This document shows positions 27,128-35,286 of a stretch of DNA of 64,000 nucleotides, piece by piece. Below the pieces are notes generated by a model. It saw nothing but the letters and a program-made list of their open reading frames with translations, had not been told where the DNA came from and made no database searches. The first letter of the stretch is position 1. Every line of letters starts with the position of its first letter. The translations under genes and the position numbers were made by a program. The DNA is from Chryseobacterium sp. (lineage in GTDB: Bacteria; Bacteroidota; Bacteroidia; Flavobacteriales; Weeksellaceae): assembly GCA_031286615.1 (NCBI GenBank), contig JAITUA010000007.1, positions 124,001 to 188,000 on the forward strand. The letters are read 5' to 3'.

Positions 27128-27171
27128 AACATTTTGCAATGTGTATCCATAATAGTGGATACTGTAATGTT
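27128..27171. promoter_or_regulatory. Nested palindrome upstream of xis/int
   Basis: Inner arms GTATCCA/TGGATAC (27143..27162) lie within outer arms AACATT/AATGTT. It precedes the excisionase gene and overlaps the space after the broken integrase. It could be an excisionase or integrase site, or a hairpin in RNA. The half-site GTATCC also occurs in the palindrome before sbcD. Confidence 0.4.
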
Positions 27172-27187
27172 TGAAAATTCTAGAAGT

Positions 27188-27469
27188 TTAGTAATTTCCT
27201 GATAATATACTCATTCGTAGTTTATTGCTAATCCTATCATTATATACTTCAAGCATCATTTTTACTCTTAAATTTTCTGCTAGGAACAGTGTTTGGTCAT
27301 TATGCTTTTTTTCAATTTGCGATTTAGGCATGCGATACAGAAAAAGTTTTAAATAAAATTTTCGCTGCGATTTTCCAGTTAATGGATCATAGATAGGAGG
27401 ATAAGCATCTAAATAAAGTCTAACAGTATTTTTAGCTGCAGGCTTTTTACGTAATTTAATAAGTGTCAT
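27188..27469 (-). pseudogene. Truncated second integrase, N-terminal domain only
   Basis: 93 codons encode the arm-binding start of a tyrosine recombinase (MTLIKLRKKPAAKNTVRLYL, then DPLTGKSQRKFYLKLF), aligned with the first 90 residues of the intact island integrase. The core-binding and catalytic domains are gone. It marks a second, partly deleted element. Confidence 0.85.
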
Positions 27470-27554
27470 AATATTTTGTTTTAGAGTTGTCTACAAAAAT
27501 ATTATGAACTCTGTTTAGTTTTAAATTATGTCTTTGAAAAGCCTAATTTGTCTT

Positions 27555-28148
27555 TTATAGGCCTTCCAATAATATAAAATCAACTATATTAATTATGATT
27601 TTTGATAACTGTATTGAATAACCTTCGTATAATTTCTTTAGACACATAAACAGATTTTCCTTAATTATATTATTTATTTTCAATTTATTGTACAGGGCAC
27701 TGGCAGAGATTCTATATAGGTTAATGATCTCATTTATTGTCCAACAGTCTTTTATTTTTGTATCTTCATCTTTAAATATAAAAGGTTCTATTTCTGTTTT
27801 ACTTTGATATAATAACTTTCCAATTTCTTCCTTAAAAACTCTGGTTTTTCTTTGACTAAAATTAATAGAAGATAACTTTCCTTTTTTGATCATATCATAG
27901 ATTGTAGTTCGGGCACATCCTATAATACTGGAGGCTTCTTTTATCGTCATGCAATCAAAGGGAGAATAAGTGTACAGTTTAAAATTGCATAAATTCTTAT
28001 TTTCTATTGTTTGAGATGAATTTTTATTATATCTCTTATACATTTTTGTTCTACATCTTTGACTGCAAAACCTTGTTACAGTGGTTTTGGCTGCAAATTC
28101 TAATCCACAATATTCGCATGTTTTCAATATGTGGATATGTGTACTCAT
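27555..28148 (-). pseudogene. Second zinc-finger excisionase, frameshifted near its end
   Basis: The frame runs 197 codons: a four-Cys knuckle (CEYCGLEFAAKT ... FCSQRC), a helix-turn-helix (MTIKEASSIIGCARTTIYDM), and a second helix-turn-helix (WTINEIINLYRISASALYNK). After KINNIIK the expected C terminus continues in another frame as GKSVYVSKEIIRRLFN and stops at 27589. A one-base frameshift near 27660 therefore replaces the true end with unrelated residues. It pairs with the truncated integrase downstream. Confidence 0.72.
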
Positions 28149-28340
28149 TGCTTTGTTCTAACTAGTTGTGCATCTTGAATATAAATCTAAAAATAGATGG
28201 TTGTAAATGAATGCAATAAATTGTCCAAAGTCTAAAATAAGACAGTTAAATTGTCTCAAAAGTGGATTATAAAATGCTTAAAAGAATCTTAGAAATCAAC
28301 TTTGATAATTGTTAATCAATTTATATAGAAATTAGACCCA

Positions 28341-28515
28341 TTAAGTACAGTAAATTAACCTTTATACTAATGGTAAATTGTTTAAATCTAAATCGTTTGT
28401 ATGAAAATGAATTATTTAAAAAAAGGCTGTAAAAGTTCTAAAGAATTACCTTTAAATAAATACTAATTAATTCATTTAGAGCGTGCTAGTATATATTAAG
28501 TGCAGTGAATTAACC
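28341..28515. repeat. Pair of 20-bp direct repeats near the right island end
   Basis: TTAAGTACAGTAAATTAACC at 28341..28360 and TTAAGTGCAGTGAATTAACC at 28496..28515 differ at two positions. They lie between the second excisionase and the terminal repeat, where integrase arm-type sites are expected. The rest of 28149..28524 is AT-rich with no gene. Confidence 0.6.
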
Positions 28516-28524
28516 AATAAAATC

Positions 28525-28706
28525 GTACGGTTTTTATTTTGGAGCTAGGGGACAAAACTGGGGACAAATTTAACTGATTTATAGTGCTAATTTTCTTTTG
28601 TAAAATATATAAACCACTGTAAAACAGCGGTTTATAGGATATTTAGGAGGTTTTGCTTAATTATTGTAAATTATTGATTTTCAGTCGTTTACACGCATTA
28701 TTTCCC
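28525..28706. repeat. 182-bp direct repeat, right copy, overlapping mnmE stop
   Basis: This copy matches 9196..9376. Its last nine bases are the final two mnmE codons and stop (minus strand GGGAAATAA). It holds two GGGGACAAA words (28548, 28560) and the hairpin at 28609..28635, which may also serve as the mnmE terminator. Confidence 0.9.
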
Positions 28707-30083
28707 AATGCAAAACTTAGAAAAAATATTCCCCAGCACCTCATCATTTGTAACCTCTCCGGAAATTTCTCCAAGATGTTCTAAGGCGTTTCTAAGCTCG
28801 TAAGCAAGCAATTCTGTAGAAATCTGGAAAATGATGGCTTCTTTTACTTTATGAACAGCATCCAGAGACTTTCGTAGTGCTTCAAAGTGACGTTGATTGG
28901 TGATCACAACGTTATTTTCTTCAGATTTTAAATGCTCAACATAAGATGAAAGCTCATTTTTCAGATCCTGGATATTTTGATTTTCAACAGCTGATATTTT
29001 AATGAAGTCAAACTCGTGAGAGATGGCATTTCTGAAGACGTTTTCTACCGTTTCGTATTTAGTAGGAATTACTTCATCAATTTTTGTTGCACAGATAATC
29101 AGTTTTAGATCTTCTCTCAACAGTGACTGAATCATTTCAATATCCTCCGAAAAATCTTCAGTAGCAGCATCGGCCAGATACACAAGGATATTAGCATTTT
29201 CTACCTTTTCCTTTGCTTTTTTTACTCCAATCGCTTCAATTTCATCCACTGTTTCACGAAGTCCTGCTGTGTCGATCAGTCGGAAGGCGTGTCCTTTAAT
29301 ATGAAGAATTTCCTCAATCGTATCTCTGGTGGTTCCCGCAATATTACTTACAATTGCTCTTTCTTCCTTCAAAAGAGAGTTCAGCAGCGTAGATTTCCCG
29401 GCATTTGGCTTCCCGATGATGGCAACAGCTGTTCCGTTTTTAATGGCATTTCCGTATTGGAAGCTTTCAATAAGAGAATTTAATTTTAATTCAATTTTAT
29501 CTAATAATCCGTTCAGAGCCGTTCGGTCTGCAAATTCTACATCTTCTTCAGCAAAATCTAGTTCCAGCTCAATCAGAGAAACAAAATTCAGAAGATCCGT
29601 TCTTAAAAGAGAGATTTCATTGGTGATTCCTCCTTTCAATTGGTTGATAGCTACCTTTCTTGAAGCTTCATTCTCAGAGGCAATCACATCAGCAATAGCT
29701 TCCGCCTGGGAAAGGTCAATTCTTCCGTTAATAAAGGCGCGGAGTGTAAATTCTCCAGCTTTTGCCATTCTCGCTCCGTTTTTGATCAGCGTTTCAAGAA
29801 TACGTTTTCCGATATGCGGGGAGCCATGAAAAGCAATCTCCACAGAATTTTCCGTGGTGAAACTTTTCGGTGCCAGAAAGATGGAAAGCATTACTTCATC
29901 AATAGCTTCCTCCTCATCCATAAAATAACCGTAATGAATGGTATGGGATTTCTGTTTTTCCAGATTTTTCCCCGGAAAACTTTTCTGAACTACAGATAAA
30001 GCTTCATTTCCTGAAACCCGGATGATGCCTAAAGCACCTATTCCATTGGCAGTAGCCAGTGCACATATCGTATCGTTATTCAT
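28698..30083 (-). CDS. mnmE: tRNA modification GTPase MnmE
   Basis: A 461-residue MnmE/TrmE: N-terminal tetrahydrofolate-binding domain (LATANGIGALGIIRVSG), helical domain, inserted G domain (GKPNAGKS at 224-231, TTRDT, DTAGLRE), and the catalytic C-terminal CIGK. With MnmG it adds the cmnm5 group to U34 of tRNAs. The reading frame is complete although the island is inserted at its last codons; the element supplies the same GGGAAATAA, preserving the protein. The start follows a TAAATTTG -7 element by four bases. Confidence 0.97.
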   Translation of the reverse strand: MNNDTICALATANGIGALGIIRVSGNEALSVVQKSFPGKNLEKQKSHTIHYGYFMDEEEAIDEVMLSIFLAPKSFTTENSVEIAFHGSPHIGKRILETLIKNGARMAKAGEFTLRAFINGRIDLSQAEAIADVIASENEASRKVAINQLKGGITNEISLLRTDLLNFVSLIELELDFAEEDVEFADRTALNGLLDKIELKLNSLIESFQYGNAIKNGTAVAIIGKPNAGKSTLLNSLLKEERAIVSNIAGTTRDTIEEILHIKGHAFRLIDTAGLRETVDEIEAIGVKKAKEKVENANILVYLADAATEDFSEDIEMIQSLLREDLKLIICATKIDEVIPTKYETVENVFRNAISHEFDFIKISAVENQNIQDLKNELSSYVEHLKSEENNVVITNQRHFEALRKSLDAVHKVKEAIIFQISTELLAYELRNALEHLGEISGEVTNDEVLGNIFSKFCIGK

Positions 30084-30087
30084 GCTG

Positions 30088-30095
30088 CAAATTTA
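30088..30095 (-). promoter_or_regulatory. mnmE -7 promoter element
   Basis: The minus strand reads TAAATTTG, CAGC, then the mnmE ATG. With four bases between them the transcript is probably leaderless or nearly so. Confidence 0.55.
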
Positions 30096-30538
30096 CGTTT
30101 TTTAATATGAATTTACGCTGAGGTCTGTTATTCAGATTATCTATTGTTGTATTCAGATGAAAAATAGCGAAGAATGTATCAGGACAAAATTCTTCATGTT
30201 TTTGACACATTTTGTGTTGAGAATAAGAATAGTGTATGAAAAAACGCAGGATTCCTTTATTAAACATTATATAATTGGATAAGAAAAAGAATATTTAAAT
30301 TCTTAAATCATCTCTTAATTGTTAATGGTTTTTAAAGATTACAGTAGGTTGTAATGTAGTGTTTTATAAATGTTTTTAATAAGATTATTAAATATGGATT
30401 CTAATGAGGGCTTATAAAAAGATGAAAAATTAAACACCTGTTTGGTATGTTAATTGTTTCTTAGTCCGTCCATGATGTTGAAAATTTAAATATTTTCCAA
30501 TTAAACAATAATAATCTGTTAAAATATTATAAATGTAC
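30096..30538. other. Intergenic, AT-rich, no gene seen
   Basis: About 440 bases upstream of both divergent genes. No repeat or RNA was recognised, and no clear TAnnTTTG element was found for the plus-strand gene. Confidence 0.5.
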
Positions 30539-31591
30539 ATGAATAAATTATTTTTTTTAAAAATTAATAAAAAAGTCATTTTTTTATTAATGCTTGTTTT
30601 CAGCGTTATAGCCCATGCTCAGTGTATTCCTTATACAGGACAGGCGATGACGAGTGGGAATACTTATTGTCTTAACGGCAATATCAGTGTAAGTACGAAT
30701 ATCAGTATCCCGAATGGGGCAACCCTTATCATTCAATCCGGGCAGCTTCAATCTAACAGTATTCAGGTGGACGGAGTGCTGGAAATCGGTAATGGAGCCA
30801 GCGTTAAATCTACGGGAACAGTGAAAGTAGGAACTTTCGGATCTCAGAAAAATTCAAAAATCAGACTGGGAACCAAATCATTTTTATCATTGGTAGGATC
30901 AGTTATTCAGGAGGATCCTTCCTTTGGCGGATTTTACCCCGGATCAACTTCTGTTATTGAAATGGGAACAAGCAGTGTTGTAGAGATTTGCGGAACATTT
31001 ACCCAACAGTCCAAAACGTATCCTTCAGTTGAATATATTGGAATTCCTACCGGAAAAGCTTACTGTATTGCAAAAGCAGACGTAAGTGGAGGTGGAGAAG
31101 CTTCCATTATTAGTGATGACAGCCAGATTGTAACAATTGCTATGGGCTCTGTTACAGGATTAGGAATGGGGAATTCAAGCTTCTGTGGTCCCAATGCAAC
31201 AAAAGCGATGTGTCCGGGGCTTTGGCCTGAAGGATTATCCGAAGATAAGTCAAGTTGTGGAAATGCTCCAGTCATTATTGATGAGATCGATGGATTTTGT
31301 ACAAAACCGGGAATTTCAGGTACGCCCGATGGGTTTACCAAATTCGGAATTACAGTACAGGAGAAAAGCAATGCCTGGCCGGAAAACATACCTAATGGAT
31401 TCTTAGCGATGGAATCAAAAAATAAAGGTTTTGTAATGACGAGAGTTCAGCATGTAAGTCAGGCACCACAACCTGGTGATGCCATTGCCGATCCGAAAGA
31501 AGGAATGCTTTTATACGATATCCAGGACAAATGTGTAAAGCTTTACAACGGTACAGAATGGAAATGTGTACAAAAAAGCTGTAATGATTAA
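30539..31591 (+). CDS. Secreted repeat-type surface protein, unknown function
   Basis: A 350-residue protein with a signal peptide (KVIFLLMLVFSVIAHAQ). The first half is a beta-helix-like stretch of short strands (VSTNISIPNGATLIIQSGQL, VDGVLEIGNGASVKSTG). Cys residues are scattered through it. The C-terminal part ends in PKEGMLLYDIQDKCVKLYNG, a pattern common at the end of Flavobacteriia secreted proteins. I do not recognise the specific family. The ATG at 30539 is preferred over the one at 30533. It is 16 bp upstream of a second secreted protein sharing the same C-terminal motif. Confidence 0.7.
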   Translation: MNKLFFLKINKKVIFLLMLVFSVIAHAQCIPYTGQAMTSGNTYCLNGNISVSTNISIPNGATLIIQSGQLQSNSIQVDGVLEIGNGASVKSTGTVKVGTFGSQKNSKIRLGTKSFLSLVGSVIQEDPSFGGFYPGSTSVIEMGTSSVVEICGTFTQQSKTYPSVEYIGIPTGKAYCIAKADVSGGGEASIISDDSQIVTIAMGSVTGLGMGNSSFCGPNATKAMCPGLWPEGLSEDKSSCGNAPVIIDEIDGFCTKPGISGTPDGFTKFGITVQEKSNAWPENIPNGFLAMESKNKGFVMTRVQHVSQAPQPGDAIADPKEGMLLYDIQDKCVKLYNGTEWKCVQKSCND

Positions 31592-31607
31592 TCTAACTGA
31601 TAAGAAT

Positions 31608-32123
31608 ATGAAAAGTATAAAAAATATAAGTATAATTGCTGCTCTGATCGTTTTTAATTCATCTTTTGCTCAGGTAGCAATTGGTAAACAGACTGTGGAT
31701 GGAAAAAGTACTGTATTGGATTTCGATAACGTTTCCGGAAATACAAAAGGTTTGATTCTTCCTGCAACATCGGGACTTCCAACCGGAACTTTGGTGAATG
31801 GAACACTGATCTTTGATCTCACAGATAATAAAGTGAAGGTCTACGAAAATGACACCTGGAAATCTTTGTCAGATACAGGTAATTCAAGTGCGGTTATAAC
31901 GAATAATTCTGCAGAATCAGGAAAAGGAGTAATTATGGGAGAGGCATTAAGTACTGCAGATGGAGTATTGGTCCTTGAATCTCAGGATAAAGCAATGATT
32001 CTCCCGAAAGTAGCAACACCGCATCTTAGCGTAAAAAATCCCTACCCGGGTATGATCTGTTACGATACAACCAGTAAGACTCTGGCAATATTTGACGGAG
32101 CAGTCTGGAACTACTGGAAATAA
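31608..32123 (+). CDS. Secreted protein, unknown function
   Basis: A 171-residue exported protein (signal peptide ISIIAALIVFNSSFAQ). It contains two copies of a motif also seen at the end of its upstream neighbour: TLIFDLTDNKVKVYENDTWK and PGMICYDTTSKTLAIFDGAV. In Flavobacteriia this pattern occurs in proteins wrapped around tail-fibre-like or adhesin repeats; function is unknown. The ATG at 31608 starts the signal peptide directly; a longer upstream reading overlaps the previous gene's end. Confidence 0.7.
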   Translation: MKSIKNISIIAALIVFNSSFAQVAIGKQTVDGKSTVLDFDNVSGNTKGLILPATSGLPTGTLVNGTLIFDLTDNKVKVYENDTWKSLSDTGNSSAVITNNSAESGKGVIMGEALSTADGVLVLESQDKAMILPKVATPHLSVKNPYPGMICYDTTSKTLAIFDGAVWNYWK

Positions 32124-32158
32124 ATGATGAGAAATTAATCCGGAATATTCTGGTTTAC

Positions 32159-32318
32159 AATAAAAAGCAGCTGTCTTAAAAATTAAGTAATCGGGCTTTT
32201 GTCATTCTGACGAAGGAAGAATCTTATTGATATGAGATTCTTCACTACATTTCAGAACTACGTTCGCAGACCTTCAGTCTGTGTTCAGAATGACACATTT
32301 GAGACAGCTGCTTTTTAT
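32159..32318. repeat. Convergent-gene spacer with inserted dispersed repeat
   Basis: Outer 22-bp inverted arms, differing at one position (32159..32180 and 32297..32318, core AGCAGCTGTCT), could terminate both convergent genes. Inside sits a 93-bp element bounded by GTCATTCTGA and TCAGAATGAC (32201..32293). The same element occurs in opposite orientation at 60864..60960. Confidence 0.8.
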
Positions 32319-32324
32319 TTTGTC

Positions 32325-32795
32325 TTAAACAATCTGGGCGCTTTCCTTGATGCTGTTCATCACAAAAATACTCTTGGTCTGGCCAATTCCTTCAATTTCT
32401 GATAATTTGCTCACAAAAAACTCATGGAATTCATCCATATTGGGAGCAAGGATCTTCAGCATAAAATCGAAATCTCCGCTGATGTTGTAAAATTCCACAA
32501 CTTCCTTCAGCTTACTGACTTCCTCAATGAATTTTCCTGCGGTCTTTTTATTGTGAACACTCAGTGCAATCATACAGATCACCATCATTCCCTTATTGAC
32601 TTTTTTGCGGTCTACAACAGCAGTGTATTCTTTAATAATTCCCTGTTTTTCCATACGTTTGATGCGCTCGTGGGTAGGGGTGGGGCTTAAATTGATTCTT
32701 GCTGAAATGTCACGTACACTCATTTTGGCATCCTTCTGAAGAAGACGCAGGATTGATAAATCTTTTTCATCGGGAATATAATTTTCAGTTGCCAT
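32325..32795 (-). CDS. Lrp/AsnC-family transcriptional regulator
   Basis: A 156-residue Lrp/AsnC protein: helix-turn-helix (LSILRLLQKDAKMSVRDISA, LSPTPTHERIKRMEKQGII) followed by a RAM effector domain (VVEFYNISGDFDFMLKILA). These regulators usually respond to amino acids and form octamers. It is divergent from an MFS exporter 144 bp away, its probable target. Confidence 0.92.
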   Translation of the reverse strand: MATENYIPDEKDLSILRLLQKDAKMSVRDISARINLSPTPTHERIKRMEKQGIIKEYTAVVDRKKVNKGMMVICMIALSVHNKKTAGKFIEEVSKLKEVVEFYNISGDFDFMLKILAPNMDEFHEFFVSKLSEIEGIGQTKSIFVMNSIKESAQIV

Positions 32796-32915
32796 TTTGT
32801 TCTGTTTTTATAAATTGTTGTTGGGGGTATCAGTGGTTTTGTTCTTTTATATATTATTTATTTTTAATATCGTTCCAAATTTAAGGTTAAATTTTCAAAT
32901 ACGTTCTGTAAATTT

Positions 32916-32923
32916 TAATTTTG
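32916..32923 (+). promoter_or_regulatory. -7 element of the MFS exporter gene
   Basis: TAATTTTG fits TAnnTTTG and lies 16 bp before the MFS start codon. Confidence 0.5.
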
Positions 32924-32939
32924 CAGGAAATTTGAATAT

Positions 32940-34328
32940 ATGAATACAAGGAAAAATGTAATATTAGTTTTAGCATCGGTGGGAACATTTGTGGAGGCTT
33001 TAGATATTGCCATTATTAATTTAACCATTCCTTCTATTCAGCAGCAGTTTCAGATTGGAGCAGAGACTGTTCAATGGCTGCAGACCCTTTATGTACTGTT
33101 CTTTGGAGGATTTCTGATTATTGGCGGAAAGCTTTCAGATCAGATCGGAAGAAAGAAAATGTTCTTACTCGGAGCACTGATTTTTATGCTCACATCATTA
33201 GGGGCGGGATTGTCCCAAAACTTTGAAGTGCTGGCCGTTTTCCGTGCTTTACAGGGCTTGGGAGCAGCATTGGTAATGCCATCTGCGTTATCTATTGTGA
33301 CCAATACATTCAGAGAAGAGCAGGAGAGAAATCATGCTATCGGAATTTTCAGTTCATTCGCTGCTATCGGGTCAGGAAGTGGTCTTTCCGTTGGAGGAAT
33401 TATCAGTACTTACCTCAGCTGGCACTGGGTTTTCCTGATTAATGTACCTATCCTTCTGATAACACTTGTCCTGTCTTACTACTATCTGCCTGCGGATGAG
33501 AAAAATGGAACCGCACAGAAAACAGATGTGATTTCCGGAATATTGATGGTACTTGGGCTTTTAAGCCTTACTTACGGTACCCATGAGTTAGTCCATATTA
33601 AAGAACAGCCATTCATGGTTATAGGCTCTTTGATTCTGGCGGTATTGCTGCTGGTGATGGTGTATAATCGTTTGAAATCTGTAGCTGAACCTTTGGTTGA
33701 TTTAAAATTATTCAAACACAAATCTTTAGTGATCTCCAATGCAGCGTTCTTTACGTTGGGTGCATTTTTTATCGGATTTTTATTCCTGATTTCATTGATG
33801 CTTCAGAAAGATATGGGCTATAGTGCAGCTTCTGCAGGATTAATGCTTGTTCCGTTCAGTATCATCTCTGCTCTGACGGCTAAATTTATTCTGCCACATA
33901 TATCAAAACGTCTGAAGTCATCTCAAATGGGTGTTTTAGGATGGTTATTTATGCTGATGGGTGGATTATCACTGCTGATCTCCGTTTTTACCGGACATCC
34001 GTTAGCTGTAGTTTTATTAGGAGCGGCATGTATTTCAGGAGTAGGAATGACATTTTGTTTTACTGCACTTTCAGTAATGGGAATCCAGGATGTTGAACCT
34101 TCAAATTACGGATTGGCATCAAGTTTGAGCTCTACAAGTTACTTTTTGGGAGCCGGGATTGGACTGTCGTTCATGACTTTAATGAGCCAGATCTTTCCTT
34201 CAGAGTTTTCAGTAGGAAGTCTGAATCTGATTATCCTGATCGGTTATGCTCTTTTGGCACTCGGAATGTTGTTTTATTTTATATTGAAAAGCTTAAAAGT
34301 GAAGCAGGCAAAAGTTGCCGTTTCATAG
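32940..34328 (+). CDS. MFS exporter, DHA2 (EmrB/QacA-like) type
   Basis: A 462-residue membrane transporter with about 14 predicted segments. MFS signatures are visible: the first helix with ALDIAIINLTIPSI, motif A GGKLSDQIGRKKMF, and motif C-like GSGSGLSVGGIIS. DHA2 members export drugs or amino acids by proton antiport. A divergent Lrp/AsnC regulator suggests an amino acid or related compound as inducer, which is inference. Confidence 0.88.
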   Translation: MNTRKNVILVLASVGTFVEALDIAIINLTIPSIQQQFQIGAETVQWLQTLYVLFFGGFLIIGGKLSDQIGRKKMFLLGALIFMLTSLGAGLSQNFEVLAVFRALQGLGAALVMPSALSIVTNTFREEQERNHAIGIFSSFAAIGSGSGLSVGGIISTYLSWHWVFLINVPILLITLVLSYYYLPADEKNGTAQKTDVISGILMVLGLLSLTYGTHELVHIKEQPFMVIGSLILAVLLLVMVYNRLKSVAEPLVDLKLFKHKSLVISNAAFFTLGAFFIGFLFLISLMLQKDMGYSAASAGLMLVPFSIISALTAKFILPHISKRLKSSQMGVLGWLFMLMGGLSLLISVFTGHPLAVVLLGAACISGVGMTFCFTALSVMGIQDVEPSNYGLASSLSSTSYFLGAGIGLSFMTLMSQIFPSEFSVGSLNLIILIGYALLALGMLFYFILKSLKVKQAKVAVS

Positions 34329-34413
34329 CAGGCAGCCTAAAAATACACAAACTATATGAGGAAGAATCGGTGCTTAGGTATCGGTTCTTTTTTTTCTTTC
34401 CACTTCACTTTAT

Positions 34414-34421
34414 TACCTTTG
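34414..34421 (+). promoter_or_regulatory. -7 element of the metallophosphoesterase gene
   Basis: TACCTTTG, 17 bp before the ATG at 34439. It excludes the longer upstream reading from 34370. Confidence 0.5.
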
Positions 34422-34438
34422 TCATTTTACGATACATC

Positions 34439-35185
34439 ATGAAAATACAGGTCATCAGTGATCTTCACCGGGAATTTGGAAGTACGGAATTATGTTTTGA
34501 TCATTCTGATATTGTTGTTTTGGCAGGTGATGTTAATTTGGGAACCAAAGGAGTTGAATGGATTAAAAATGCAATTCCCTATAAACCTGTAATTTACGTT
34601 CTGGGTAATCACGAATATTATAAAGGTTCCTATCCGAAAACCCTTAATAAGATTAAAGAAGCTGCGCTGGATTCCAATGTATTTGTACTTGAAAATTCAT
34701 TTGTAGATATTGATGGTATTCGTTTTCATGGTGCCACTTTATGGACGGATTTTTCCATCTTTGGGAATCCGGTTCAGTACGGGATGCTGTGCCAGTCCAA
34801 AATGAATGATTATAAAATGATCAGGAGAGATCCTTCCTATTCCAGAATGAGAACATTGGATACCTTCAAGATCCATCAGTTTTCAAAACAATGGTTAAAA
34901 GAAAGTCTTGAAGATTCGAAAGGACTTAAAAATATAGTCGTTACCCATCATGCTCCCAGTCTTAAATCTGTTCCGGAACATTATAAAGAAGATCCGTTAA
35001 CAGCAGCCTATGTTTCTGATCTTGAAGATCTCATTACAGAATATCAGCCGCTATACTGGATTCACGGGCATATTCATTCCCCATGTCGATATAAAATTGA
35101 AGAGACGGAAATCATTTGTAATCCTCACGGTTATATAGATGAAAAATACAATGGATATGATAAGGAATTGCTGATTGTCGTTTAG
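34439..35185 (+). CDS. Calcineurin-like metallophosphoesterase
   Basis: A 248-residue cytoplasmic enzyme with the two-metal motifs SDLH, AGDVN, GNHEYY, VTHHAP and IHGHIH in the usual order. It hydrolyses phosphodiester or phosphomonoester bonds; the substrate is unknown. The frame is open 23 codons upstream, but that part is a run of Phe with no function. The ATG at 34439 follows a TACCTTTG promoter element and begins MKIQVISDLH. Confidence 0.88.
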   Translation: MKIQVISDLHREFGSTELCFDHSDIVVLAGDVNLGTKGVEWIKNAIPYKPVIYVLGNHEYYKGSYPKTLNKIKEAALDSNVFVLENSFVDIDGIRFHGATLWTDFSIFGNPVQYGMLCQSKMNDYKMIRRDPSYSRMRTLDTFKIHQFSKQWLKESLEDSKGLKNIVVTHHAPSLKSVPEHYKEDPLTAAYVSDLEDLITEYQPLYWIHGHIHSPCRYKIEETEIICNPHGYIDEKYNGYDKELLIVV

Positions 35186-35286
35186 AAAGCATAAAAAGTA
35201 TAATTCGGTTATTTGCCTTCTTGGCTCTCTTCGCATCTTGGCTCTTTTTCCTTTTTCAACTATCTTCGTGCTTAATTTTCTTTCCA

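Larger units (their letters stand above)
9368..28706. mobile_element. Genomic island integrated at the 3' end of mnmE
   Basis: About 19.3 kb lies between two TTATTTCCC copies, one of which is the end of mnmE. The island carries an intact tyrosine integrase and excisionase next to mnmE, a second decayed xis/int pair, and a defence cargo (sbcDC, gajAB-like, jetABCD) all on the plus strand. The 3' end of mnmE/trmE is an established target of integrative elements such as SGI1. The 172 bp outside the left core repeat the 173 bp inside the right core, suggesting serial insertion of related elements at one site. No conjugation or replication genes are seen, so the island would depend on helper functions for transfer. 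Confidence 0.88.

Noticed and set aside
9368-28706. Prophage or conjugative element
   Set aside because: No capsid, tail, terminase, relaxase or tra-type genes are present; only integrase, excisionase and defence cargo.
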